Source of the DNA: Schistocerca nitens
Lineage: Eukaryota; Arthropoda; Insecta; Orthoptera; Acrididae
NCBI RefSeq assembly: GCF_023898315.1
Contig: NC_064622.1
Location: 353,753,234 to 353,817,233, forward strand
Length of the DNA: 64,000 nucleotides
Direction: 5' to 3'
Shown: one piece after another, positions 44,909 through 55,660 of the stretch
How positions within the stretch are numbered: the first letter of the stretch is position 1
Layout of the letters: every line of letters starts with the position of its first letter
Made by a program: the position numbers and the translations under genes
The notes under the pieces: model-generated
The model's database searches: none
What the model was told of the DNA's origin: nothing
What the model saw: the letters and a program-made list of their open reading frames with translations, nothing else

Positions 44909-44925
44909 GAGGGGAAGAGAGATAG

Positions 44926-46036
44926 TTGATTTTGTTGTTGCTGCTGCTGTTGCGGTCTTCAATTAGGTTTGATGTAGCTCACGACGCTAGTGTACGACGT
45001 GTGTGAGAAACGCAATGACAATGACTTTTTATCTACCAAAGTTTTTATTTTTTTCTAACAGTAGTATTGTTCCCTTCGGCAGGTATACATCGACGGAGTC
45101 GTTGGTCCCAGTCTTGGTAGCAGCGCTGAAAGGCTTCAATTGGTAGTGCCTTTAACATGTCGGTCGCATTCTATTGAATGTACTCCAGAGTCCCAAAATG
45201 AAGAAAAAAGTCACTAGGACTCAGCTCAGGTAAACAGGGAGACAGGAAAAACAGGAATGCCTTTTTAGGTCACACATTTCGTAATGGGAGTGCCCCTGTG
45301 ATATCAAGCAATGTCATGATGCAGCTTCCATTTTCCTGTAATGTCCCATCTCACTCGGTCCACCCATTTCTTGCGCCTTTCAAGGCCATCTTTGTAAAAC
45401 ACTTGGTTGACAGTTTATCCTGAAGGAACACTCTCAAAAGAGCACGCACACATTTGACGCTCTCGTCGGTTTTTGAAGTTGGTCTCCCTGAGAGAGGTTC
45501 ATCTCCAACGTGTTCTAAGCCTTCCAAAATTGACTTGTGCCGGAGGAAAACTTGTGCTCTTCGTAAGGAATTTCCCCCATAGTCCTGTTTCAACTTTTCA
45601 TGGGTCATTCTTGCGGATTCTCCAAATTTAACACAAAACTTGATGACATAACGTTGCTCTAAATTTCGCTCCTGCATTTTCGTAACACACAACAAAAACA
45701 AAACTTCACTGATAGTGCTGTCAAAAATCACGTGATGGCTGTACGGTCTTGAAACTCTGAGCATCTGGAAGGGATGAACACACCGGACCACACAAGCAGA
45801 ACAACACAGCATTGCGAGATCAGCCTCGTTACTGTTCTCACACGCCTTGTATCTTGCGAAGGCTTTATCTTCTCCGCATAATCACTGCAACCTACAGCCA
45901 TATCTACCGATTTACTGTATTCGAGCCTTCGCCTCTCTCCACAGTTTTAACCCTCCACATTCCATTACCAAACTGACGATCCACTGATGGCTCAAGATCT
46001 GTCCTATGAGCCGATACCTTTTATTAATCAAGTTCT
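44926..46036 (-). mobile_element. LINE family 2, 3' part, split by a mariner
   Basis: The left piece (44930-44992) has the GTTGTTGCTGCTGCTGTTGC tail and GGTCTTCAATTAGG. The right piece (45852-46036) continues with ACTGCAACCTACAGCC and CTGACGATCCACTGATGGCT. Compared with the 39081 copy, the two pieces join cleanly when the 44993-45851 mariner is removed. Confidence 0.78.
44993..45851 (-). mobile_element. Internally deleted mariner in LINE family 2
   Basis: Ends CGACGTGTGTGAGAAACGCA (44995) and the complement CAAGGCGTGTGAGAACAGTA (ending 45849), flanked by TA. The minus strand encodes the HTH region MQERNLEQRYVIKFCVKFGE, then LSGRPTSKTDESVKCVRALL (45690-45430). Near the left end lie C-terminal remnants of the family. 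The catalytic core is missing in this 855-bp copy. Confidence 0.85.
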
Positions 46037-46964
46037 CTATATCCATATATTTCTCCGCAAGCCACCTAACGATATGTATCGGAGGCTACTTCTGGTACGG
46101 TAACTGATACCCTCTCCCCTGTCCCACTAGAGAATGACACGTGGACCGAGCGAGGTGGCGCAGTGGTTAGACACTGGACTCGCATTCGGGAGGACGACGG
46201 TTCAATCCCGCGTCCGGCCATCCTGATTTAGGTTTTCCGTGATTTCTCTAAATCGCTCCAGGCAAATGCCGGGATGGTTCCTTTCAAAGGGCACGGCCGA
46301 CTTCCTTCCCCATCCTTCCCTAATCCGATGAGACCGATGACCTCGCTGTCTGGTCTCCTTCCCCAAACCAACCAACCAACCAACCAATGACACGTGGGAA
46401 GAATGACTGTCAGTTAGTCTCTGTATTAGCTCTAACTTCTCTAATTTTCTAGTCGTTATCATTTCGCAGTATGTATGCGGGATAAAGTAATATATTGTCC
46501 GGCTCTTCCTGGAAAGTTCTCACTCGAAATTTCAATAGCTAACCTCTCCGCCATGCGCAACGCCACTCTTGAAACGTCTGCCAATGGAGTTTGCTGAGCA
46601 TCTCTGTAACGCTATCGTGCCGACTTGAAACGATACCATGACGAAACGCGCCGGTTTTCGTTGGATCTTCTGTATCTCTCCTATCAGTCTTACGTGATAA
46701 GGATCCCACACTGATTAACAATACAGGCGAACAAGTGGCTTGTAAGCCACTGCCTTCGTGGATGAGTCATATTTCCTTCAGATTTTTCCTATGAATCTGA
46801 GACTGGCATAAGCTTTTGTTACTATTTGCTTTATGTAGTCATTCCATTTAAGGTCATTCTGGATAGTTACCCGTACATGTTTTACGGTAGACACTGTTTC
46901 CACCATTTATCATCAACAGTGTATATGTGCAGTAGTGGATTTCTTTTCTTATGTATGCGCAAAA
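46037..46964 (-). mobile_element. LINE family 3, 3' part with a SINE
   Basis: The 3' UTR starts CATATATTTCTCCGCAAGCC near 46041 and lies against LINE family 2. The minus strand then encodes post-RT remnants, for example RHDSVTEMLSKLHWQTFQEW (about 46620-46560). A SINE of family d sits at 46145-46385. The fragment is cut at 46964 by Tc1 family H. Confidence 0.72.
46145..46385 (+). mobile_element. SINE family d, full length
   Basis: tRNA-like head GACCGAGCGAGGTGGCGCAG, TGGTTAGACACTGGACTCGC, B-box-like GGTTCAATCCC, a body with AAATGCCGGGATGGTTCC, and a (CCAA)n-type tail. A perfect 12-bp target duplication AATGACACGTGG at 46133-46144 and 46386-46397. Confidence 0.95.
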
Positions 46965-47976
46965 CACTGAGGTGACAAAAGTCATGAGATACCTCGTACT
47001 AACGTGTCGGACCCCCTTTTACAACTGGACGGGGCAAAGACTCAACAAGTCGTTGAAAGTCTCCTGCAGAAACACTGAGCCATTCTGCCTTTATAGCCGT
47101 CGATAAATGCGAAATTGTTGCCGGTGCAGTATTTTGTACATAAATTGGCCTCTTGATCATGGCCCATAAATGTTCGATGGAATTCATGTCGGGCGATTTT
47201 GGTGGTCGAATCAGTCGCTCGAAATGTCCACAACGTTCTTCAAACCAATCACGAACAAACTGTGGCCCGATGACATGTTTAGGAGCACGAAATCCACGGA
47301 TGGCTACAAATGATCTCCTATTAGCTGGATAGAAACATGTCCAGTCAATGATCGGTTCAGATGGACCAGAGCACCCAGTCCAGCCACGTAACCACAGCCC
47401 GCACCATTATGGAGCCACCACCAGCTTGCAGAGCCGCTTGTTGACAACTTAAATCTATGGCTTCGTGGTGCCCGCGCCACACTAGAACTCTAGCATCAGC
47501 TCCTACCAACTGAAACTGGGACTCATCTGAACACGTCACGGTTTTTCAGTCGTCTAGGATCCAACCGGCATGGTCACGAGCCTAGGAGAGGTGCTGCAGG
47601 CGATGTTTTTAGCAAAGGCCCTCGGGTCGGTCGTCTGTCGCCAAAGCCCATTAACGCCAAACTTCATCACACTGTCCTAACGGATACGTTCGTCGTACGT
47701 CCCACTTCTGCGGATGTTTCACACACTGTTGCCTGTCTGTTAGCACTGACAACACTACGAAAACACCGCCGCTCTTGGTCGTTACGTGAAGGCCGTCGGC
47801 CACTGCGTTGTACTTGGTGAGACGTGCTGCTTGAAATTTTGTATTCTCGGCAGATTCTTGACATTATGAATTCCCTAACAATTTCGGAACTGGACTGTCC
47901 TGTGCGTCTAGCTCCAAGCACCATTCCGCGTCCCGGACCTGCATATCGCTGTCACGTGACTTTTGTCACATTAGTG
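46965..47976 (-). mobile_element. Tc1 family H, internally shortened
   Basis: Ends CACTGAGGTGACAAAAGTCA and the complement of CACTAATGTGACAAAAGTCA, with TA at the right. The minus strand has GRRPSRNDQERRCFRSVVSA (HTH side), DESQFQLVGADARVLVWRGH (first acidic pair) and MNSIEHLWAMIKRPIYVQNT (third acidic residue). The QDNAPCH-type block is absent, which explains the 1.0-kb length. Confidence 0.87.
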
Positions 47977-48186
47977 TACGGTACAGTGGCAATAGAAGTA
48001 AAGGTTAAAGTTCAAGTCAGTTGTGGAACCGCTATGTTACGTACAGAATTTGCAGTGGTTGAAGGTGCAAGAGCAACATAATTAAAATGAAGAGTAAATC
48101 GGGGGTATACAGCAATATTTTGACAGTCTTCCTTGAGTGTACCAACCGCGAACAGAGTAGAAAAACGGGGGAGGGAGGAGTGGGAG

Positions 48187-48398
48187 CCCGCATCTCGTGG
48201 TCGTGCGGTAGCGTTCTCGCTTCCCACGCCCGGGTTCCCGGGTTCGATTCCCGGCGGGGTCAGGGATTTTCTCTGCCTCGTGATGGCTGGGTGTTGTGTG
48301 CTGTCCTTAGGTTAGTTAGGTTTAAGTAGTTCTAAGTTCTAGGGGACTGATGACCATCGATGTTAAGTCCCATAGTGCTCAGAGCCATTTTTTTTTTT
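48187..48398 (+). mobile_element. Chimeric SINE: different tRNA head on the family a body
   Basis: The head reads CATCTCGTGGTCGTGCGGTA then GGGTTCGATTCCCGGCGGGG, a tRNA-like sequence unlike the family a head. From about 48297 the body is that of family a (GTCCTTAGGTTAGTTAGGTT to CAGAGCCATTT). It is flanked by AGGAGTGGGA at 48176-48185 and 48399-48408, a 10-bp target duplication, so it moved as one unit. Confidence 0.88.
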
Positions 48399-48409
48399 AG
48401 GAGTGGGAA

Positions 48410-48985
48410 TCTCCTACCTCTAGCACCTCCATCATACGATGTCTTTAGAATTGAAGGTATAGAAATTTCAACGAACAGTCGCGGTCGAAATATAGTCACT
48501 ACGGTATAGGCAACAGAAATTGGCCTCATCAGTTTTTTCAGCCTGGCGTCACAGAAAGCGAAGTAGGAGGGGCAAAAACCAATAGCTTGAATTTGCCCTG
48601 CTCTCCTCGCGCCAAACGGGCGTTAAATTTACGCCTCGGTTTTTATGAACTGCGACAGCTAGAAGTGTAATTATTTCGGCTGAATACGCAGTAAACCACG
48701 GTCTATTTGACTTTCAGGTCACGTCTCTCAGAACATTACGTAATGCGACGAGGTGGTGAGCGACCTTTAAACTCTAAGGCAGTCCACAATATTGAAGATA
48801 CTTCGAACACGGTGGAGACTAAAGGTGGTCACATACGGAACTAAATGCTAGACAAGTGTGCATGATCAAGTAGTTTGTGCAATCGTGCATGCTTGATACT
48901 GAAGATATACAAACAAGAGCAGCACAAATGGTCACAGGTTTGTTTTACCTGTGCGAGAGTGTCATGGAGATGCTGAAGAAACTGA
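48410..48985. other. Unassigned
   Basis: No recognised signature. Confidence 0.4.
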
Positions 48986-48989
48986 AATT

Positions 48990-49430
48990 GCCGATGCCTG
49001 GAGATAAACGCCAAACTATTCTACGCTAAACGTACTTACAAAATTCCAAAAAGCAGCGAGGGGTCTTTTTATATATAATGGTCCAGCCAGGAAACCGTAA
49101 GCACTGAAGCAGTCATCCCACCTACGAACTAAGTAGGAGATACCTGCCTGGTATGACACCGTGTCCTGCTGCATAAGTCTGTAACTGCCTGCTGCACAAT
49201 CTCGTCCGACTAGAAAGGCCTGTTTTAAGGGTCCGAAGCCGTGATAACTGCATGGGGAGAGATCACAACTACAGGGTAGGTCTTAGTGCGTCGCCCACTT
49301 GAGTTGGCATAACTTCTGCCTGCGTTATCCTGCAGCAGGAGCACCCCTCGTAGTTCAACAACAGTGGTTCCCGACAGACATGCTGCGCCGCACACATTCT
49401 TCATTTTCCGACAGATGTTGCAACAAATTA
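48990..49430 (-). mobile_element. Mariner transposase fossil
   Basis: Minus-strand blocks in several frames: RGVLLLQDNAGRSYANSS (second catalytic Asp), SPCSYHGFGPLKTGLS (remnant of the SPDLxPCDYH block) and YQAGISYLVRRWDDCFSAYG (C-terminus). No TIRs seen. Confidence 0.55.
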
Positions 49431-50560
49431 AATTCTGTCGTGGAATTAAGTAGCTTGCTAAGAAATATGTATATCGTTGGACTCATTCCGCTAGGGTCGA
49501 TGCAATTACTACGTTGTTCTACTGTATAAAACAGCGGAGGCTGTCTTAGAGTGCTTCTTGCTACCCACTCCTTCTTCTATCTCTATAAACGCAAGTTTAC
49601 TATTTTTACACCTGTAAGGTAATTGTGAAAAATAATGTTAATATTGGATTATAATTAGTTGTTATCTTACTGAACTTGTATCTTAACCATCTCTAATTAC
49701 CTGTACAGATTTATTTTATCTCTTAGCAGTTTAATTCCACAGGGAAGCGAAAGTTTTGTGACGCGTTAATTATGCGCCATCATCGTGCTATCACACGCAT
49801 ATTTGCATCCTTTCTATTAGAACCAACAGTCTACATTATTTTGTATATCAAGTCCGATTATTCTTGTTGCACACTGCGGCGTATTTCGTCGCAATGTACT
49901 GGTTCTTAAAATTACACGGTTCTGCATCGCCCAACTGATCGCTCTCCCACGGCGATCCCTGCGAGTGGTTTCATCATAACAGGAAATTTAGCAAGTAACA
50001 AAGCGCAGATTCAGGTCCATTGTGGAGTTTTGCTTGAATCCTGTCTCAACAGCAAACTAAATATCATTTTTACTCTCTCTGTACCCTTTGAGATTCATCG
50101 CACCTCCGAACAATTAGCATTCTGAGGTAAAATTAGATCTGGCATTCCATTTTTATTCAGACTTTTTTACAGGGTATTATAAACCACAATGTCTACCGGT
50201 GTTGTCCTTCGATAGCCAAGAAATACTATGGGAAGTAATTTTAAGAAATTTTTAACTAATGACTATGCATGCTCCAATTTAATTATCACATTGGTTTAAT
50301 ATGCACTTTGGCTAAAGTGCCCTCTGTTGGCATTAGTCTCTTGTATAAATACCAGACGCAATCTGAGTATTACCAGCACGTACCATGTACTCACATGTTT
50401 AACTTTAAGATGATTTACACCAGAATACTTGAATCGTGTATATGGCTGCTATACGTGGTTATAAACATTTTATAATTTTATATTTTATATACCACTAAGA
50501 CTTGTTAGATTTAGCGTTAACTTATTGAACCTCTCGCTTACACAATAATTATCTTTGTAA
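49431..50560. other. Unassigned AT-rich stretch
   Basis: No recognised coding or repeat signature. Confidence 0.4.
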
Positions 50561-50565
50561 GAGAT

Positions 50566-50625
50566 CTGTGGATGGTAGTATGCCGAAACCGTTAATAAAG
50601 TGTAAGAAATATGTGCGATCAAGAC
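50566..50625 (+). other. Hammerhead-like motif, single arm
   Basis: CTGTGGATGGTAGTATGCC then GAAACCGTTAATAAAG; the expected A after CTG is T. Downstream GTGCGATCAAGACGG resembles the GCAACCAAGACTG tail following the motif at 30145 and in the 19739 unit. Confidence 0.4.
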
Positions 50626-50817
50626 GGACTCGTGAAAATAAAGTGCCAAAAATCATTGCGGACTCATTTACAGACTTTATGTCTTCAATTAATAAATGCG
50701 TAACAGCACGATGGTCCTGTTTGGACGCATTTGGCAATAACGTCGCTATAGTTCACGTTTCTGCATTTACCGCAGGCACAGGCAGGCACTGATCACTTGC
50801 CTACCTGTCAGTGCTTA

Positions 50818-52185
50818 TATACCGAAGGGCCAAAGAAACTGGTATAGGTATGCGCATTCAAATGCTGAGGTATGTGAAAAAGTAGAATACGGCGCAGTGG
50901 TCGGTAACGCCTATGTAACACAACAAGTGACTGGCGCAGTTGTTAGATCGGTTACTACTGTTACAATGGCAGGTTATCAAGGTTTAATTGAGTTTGAATG
51001 TGTGTGCGTGCGTGCGTGCGTGAATGGACCAAACTGCTGAGGTCATCGATCCCTAGACTTACAATAATATTTAAATTAACTTAAGTTACGAACAACACAC
51101 ACACACCCATGCCTGAGGGAGGACTCGAACCTCAGGCGGGAGGGGCTGCGCAATCCGTGCAGGGCGCCTCAAACTCCGCGGCTTCAACGTGATGTTATAG
51201 TCGGCGCACGAGCGATGGGACACAGAATTTCCCAGGTCGTGATGAAGTGAGAATTTTCCGGTACGACCATTTCCGTTAATATCAGGAATCCGGTAAAATA
51301 TCAGATCTTCGACATCAATGAGGCCGGAAAAACATCGTGCAAGACCGGAACCGACGACGACTGAAGAGAATCGTTCAACGTGACAGAAGTGCAACCATTT
51401 CCGCAATTTGCTTCAGATTTCAATGCGGGGCCATCAAAAGGTGTCAGCGTTCAAATGATTCAACGAAACATCTTCGACATGTGCTTTCGCAGCAGAAGGC
51501 TCACTCGTGTACCCTTGATGACTGCATGACACACAGCTTTATGTCTCGCCAGGGCCCAACGGCGACATTGGGCAGTTGGTGACTGGAAACATGCTGCCTG
51601 GTCGGACGAGTGTCGTTTCAAATTGTATAGAACTGATGGACTTGTACGGACCCTGCATTTCAGCAGAGGACTGTTCAGTCTAGTGGAGGCTCTGTAATGG
51701 TGTGCGGCGCGTTCAGTTTGAGTGATATGGGACCCCCTGATACGTCTAGATACGACTCTGATACGTGACACGTTCGTAAGCATCCTGTCTGATCACCTTC
51801 AACCATCCATGATCACTGTGCATTCCGACGCACTTTGGCAATTCCAGCAGGACAATGCGGCACCCCAAAAGTCCAGAATTGCTACAGAGTGGCTCCAGGT
51901 ACACTGTTCTGAGTTTAAACACTTCGCCACCAACATCTCCAGACAAGAAAATTACTCACCATATCTAGGATGCCTTGCAACGTGCTGTTCAAAAGAGATC
52001 TCCACACCCTCGTTCCCTTATGGATTTATGGACAGCCCTGCAGGATGAATGGTGTAAATTCCCTCCAGCACTACTTCAGACACTAGTGGAGTGCATGCCA
52101 CGTCGTGTTGCGACACTTCTGCAAGCTCGCGGGGGCCCTACACGATATTAGGCAGGTGTACCAGTTTCTTTGGCTCTTCAGTGTA
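50818..52185 (+). mobile_element. Tc1 family B, plus copy with SINE
   Basis: TIRs GAAGGGCCAAAGAAACTGGT (from 50824) and the complement ending near 52183, with TA on both sides. Plus-strand blocks: RRLKRIVQRDRSATI, TVQSSGGSVMVCG and the QQDNAAPQKS block (second catalytic Asp) in changing frames. A SINE of family b interrupts the 5' part. It is the best-preserved outline of the family, but frameshifted. Confidence 0.9.
50995..51187 (-). mobile_element. SINE family b in Tc1 family B
   Basis: Plus strand: GTGTGCGTGCGTGCGTGCGT tail, body GGACCAAACTGCTGAGGTCA and a head ending CTCCGCGGC. Flanks TTGAATGTG and TTCAACGTG suggest a decayed 9-bp duplication. Confidence 0.8.
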
Positions 52186-52795
52186 TGTACCCGTACCGGA
52201 GTCGCGCTACGTTGCATATACGCTGCAGCAACGCCCTCAGATGGAAACTTTTTGATCGCACACTACACTTCAATCACTTAAAGCATCGCTTCCGTACAAT
52301 CCGGAACGGCTATTTACAACGCAAACAGGAGCCATTAAGCACACATTCTGATCGCAATCCATACGCGAATCGAACAGGAAGGAGCCATAATAACAGATAC
52401 AGTGTTTAGCACCCTCTGCCATGTATTTCACATGGGTTTGCTGAGTACAGACACAGATGTGTAAGAAAATAAAACACTTCCTATCAACAGCGAGTGATCA
52501 CTCGTTTATAAAACGTGCTTGTCAAATGGCTGCTGGTGAGAAAAAGCTGGCCTTGCTTTCACTTAGAGCCCAACGTTGCTCGAAACGTATGTGGAATCCT
52601 TGAAGCATACATTATCACATAACATTTTATTTAACTATTTAGCTGTGTAGAGCCAACAGTTTTTCGTAAGGAACGGAGGAAAAATTGTTTCACGCCCTCT
52701 CTAGAGAGACAATTACAGGCGACACAGAAGCGCAAATAAAAATGGAACTGGATTCGGCAATGCCCTTGCCAAATAACCATGCACTGGCATTCGCC
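52186..52795. other. Unassigned
   Basis: Nothing recognised; short frames only. Confidence 0.4.
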
Positions 52796-52799
52796 GTAA

Positions 52800-54175
52800 G
52801 TGATTTAGGCAAAAAATTCAAAGAGACTCTGCTCGTATGTAAAGTATGCTAGCGGCAACACACAATCAATGCCCTCTCTGCGCAGTACCAATGGAAATAC
52901 TATCGGTAACAGTGCTGCTGAAGCAAAGTTACTAAACACAGCCTTCCGATAATCCTTCACCAAAGAAGATGAATCAAATATTCCAGAATTCGAGACAAGA
53001 ACAGCTGCCAACAATATTAACTTAGAAGTAGATGTCATCGCAGTAGTGTAGTAGCTTGAATCATGTACTAAAAGCCAGTCTTTAGGTCCAGATTATATAC
53101 CAAATACATTCCTTTCTGAGAATGCTGATGCAATAGCTCCGTACTTAATCATATACAACCGCTCGCTCGAGACAGACCCGTACCCAACGACTGGAAAGTT
53201 GCACAACTCACACCGATATTCAAGAAAGGCAATAGGAGCAATCAACTAAAATTAGAGGCCCAAATCATTAACGTCGATATTTTCGAGCATATATTCTGTT
53301 TGAACGGTCTACTGACACAATCAACACGAATATAGAAAACATCGTTCTTGTGAAACACAACTAGCTCATTACTGACACGAAGTGTCAAGTGCTATCGACA
53401 AAGGATTTCAAACTGATTCACCATTTCTAGATTTCCAGAAGGCCTTTGACACCGTACCTCAAAAGCAACTAGTAACCAGATTGCATGGTTATGCAATATC
53501 GTCTCAGTTGTGCGATTGGATTCATGATTTCCTGTTAGAAGGGTCACAGTCCGTAGTAACTGATGGAAAGTCTTCGATTAACGCAGAAGTGATTTTCGGC
53601 TTTCCCCAAGGTAGTGTTATAGTCCCTCTGTTGTCCCTTATCTATATCAACGATTTAGGAAACAATCTGAGCAACCGCCTTATGTTGTTTGCAGATGACT
53701 AGTCTTAGGAAGATCAAAAGGAATTGCAAAATGATTTAGATAAGATATCTGCAGGGTACGAAAACTGGCAATTGACCCTAAATAACGAAAAGTGTGAGGT
53801 TGTCCCAATGAGTGCCAAAAGGAATCCGTTAAACATTGGTTACACGATAAATGAATCAAAAGTAAAGCCTGTAAATGCAACTAAGTACCTAAGAAACACA
53901 ATTACGATCAACTTAAACTGAAAAAAAAACACACACAAAGTTTTGTGGTGGAAATGAACCAGAGACTGAGCTTTATTCGCAGAGCACTTAGAAGATTCAA
54001 CAGATCTACTAAAAAGACCGCCTATACAACGCTTGTCCGTCCTGTTTTGGAGCACTGCTGCATGTTGTGGGACGCTTACCAGATAGGATTAACGGAGTGT
54101 ACTGAGGAAGTTCAAAGAAGGGCAACACGTTTCCTATTTCATATTAAAACGCAGTCTTTGGCATAAAGGCAGTCG
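52800..54175 (+). mobile_element. LINE family 1, plus, RT region
   Basis: From upstream linker (a frame with ESLCSYVKYASGNTQSMPSL) through RT fingers (SLGPDYIPNTFLSENADAIA), palm and post-RT (VRPVLEHCCMLWDAYQIG). It extends LINE family 1 beyond what the two minus copies show. Both ends are missing and there are several stops. Confidence 0.88.
53382..53880 (+). pseudogene. LINE reverse transcriptase palm with a stop after FADD
   Basis: FLDFQKAFDTVPQKQLV (first catalytic Asp), FGFPQGSVIVPLLSLIYIND and LMLFADD, followed at once by TAG at 53701. Beyond it ISAGYENWQLTLNNEKCEVV continues in another frame. The residues of the active site are preserved; the frame is not. Confidence 0.9.
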
Positions 54176-54264
54176 GCTCTGGGTGATGTTAGTGTCTGCG
54201 TATGTGCCTTTACGGCAAATAGGAAACAGACACCATTAGTGACAGTCTACGTAGTGTAGATAAA

Positions 54265-54782
54265 CCACGACTGTGACGATGCCACTGGGAGAACAGTTAT
54301 CGTATGATGAAAAAGCAAAAATCAGTGCGTACAAGGAAATAGGACACTAATCGGCAAATCGCCAAGAAGTTGAACCTTTCAAGTACAGTGATTGATAATT
54401 TCGTTAGATTGGGTGTATGAAATGGGCAAAGTGTAAAATTATCTGAGGCGTCAAAGAGGTTCTTTTCCGCAAATCAAGGACTACAAACCGTAATTATTCT
54501 CAGCTTGTTGTTGATTTACAGTTGCCAGCAACTGACAAAAATTTTGCTTTCAAGAAACGACTGCACAAATCTGTTCTAACATCGAAACTTAAAAAGGCTG
54601 ATTAGGAGTTTGCTGAAGAACATATGTCATGGACTTTAGAATAGTATAAATTGATCTTCAGTGATGAGAAGAAATTTAGTTCAGTTGAGCTATGTGGATT
54701 TCAGTATTTTTGGCAAGATCTGAGAGCAGAGCAGCATGTAAGAGTAAGCAGAAATTTCGGTTATGATTTGGGCACCCTTCTG
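54265..54782 (+). mobile_element. Tc3-like transposase fossil
   Basis: Plus-strand reading starts MPLGEQLSYDEKAKISAYKE (HTH), then KKRLHKSVLTSKLKKA, EFAEEHMSWTLE and YKLIFSDEKKFSSVELCGFQ, YFWQDLR (first catalytic Asp-Glu region). It ends abruptly at about 54782 against a different Tc1. Confidence 0.72.
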
Positions 54783-55660
54783 CGCTAAATGGTTGAACGT
54801 CCACTAGCCTTCACAGAACGCATGGTTCGGAGGCTTGTCTGCTCTGTGAAGTAGGCTAGATGATTATCTGCGGCATTTCTGCCGAAAGAGCACAATGTTG
54901 GTGCACGCACAAGTGTTTCCGAGCACACCGTACATCGTACATTGTTGAACACGGAGCTCCGCAATCTACCACCCCCAAGTGTTCACATGTTTACCCAATG
55001 ACTTCGTCAATTAAGATTGCAGTGGGCGCAGGATCATCGGGATTCGACAGTCGATGAATGCATACGTGTCGGCTCTTCGGGTGAATGACATTTTTGCGAC
55101 AATAGGTCGATGGTCGTTTCCACGAACGCCGTCATGGGAGCGAACAGCGACTCGAAACGTGCAACGCGCCACGGGCGTAGGCCAGTGGGAGCTATATTGT
55201 GTTATGGGAGACATCCTCCTGTGCTTGCATCGGACCTGCGGTAGTAACCGAAGACACGCTGACAGCTGCGAACCACCTGAATCCCTTCGTGCTTGACTTC
55301 TTGCCCGACGGCGATGTCATTCTTCAGCATTATAATGGTCCGTGTCTCGGAGCCAGAACCGTGCTACAGTGGTCTGAAGAGCATTATACTGATGTCACGG
55401 CGACTAGATTCGCTTTAACTAAATCCTACGGAACCCATCTGGGTCGCTATCGGGTGCCATCACCACGTACGCAAATCAGCGGCCTGTTATTTGCGCGAAT
55501 TACTTGATCTGTGCTTAGACATCTAGCGCTACACACCTCTACAAACTTACCAACAAACTGTCGGATCTCTGATACGCTGAATCAGTGATGCATTTAGTTC
55601 CAAAGACGGACAAACAAGATATTAAGCAGATGGTTATAATGTTTTGGCTCATCAGTGTTA
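54783..55660 (-). mobile_element. Tc1 family I, right-hand part
   Basis: The right terminus reads TTATAATGTTTTGGCTCATC then AGTGT near 55658, a Tc1-type end. The rest resembles the minus-strand coding part of a Tc1 (for example HNGDI-like and CDIAVGQEVKHEG stretches), broken by stops. The left TIR and HTH are missing; the break at 54782/54783 joins it to the Tc3-like fossil. Confidence 0.62.
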
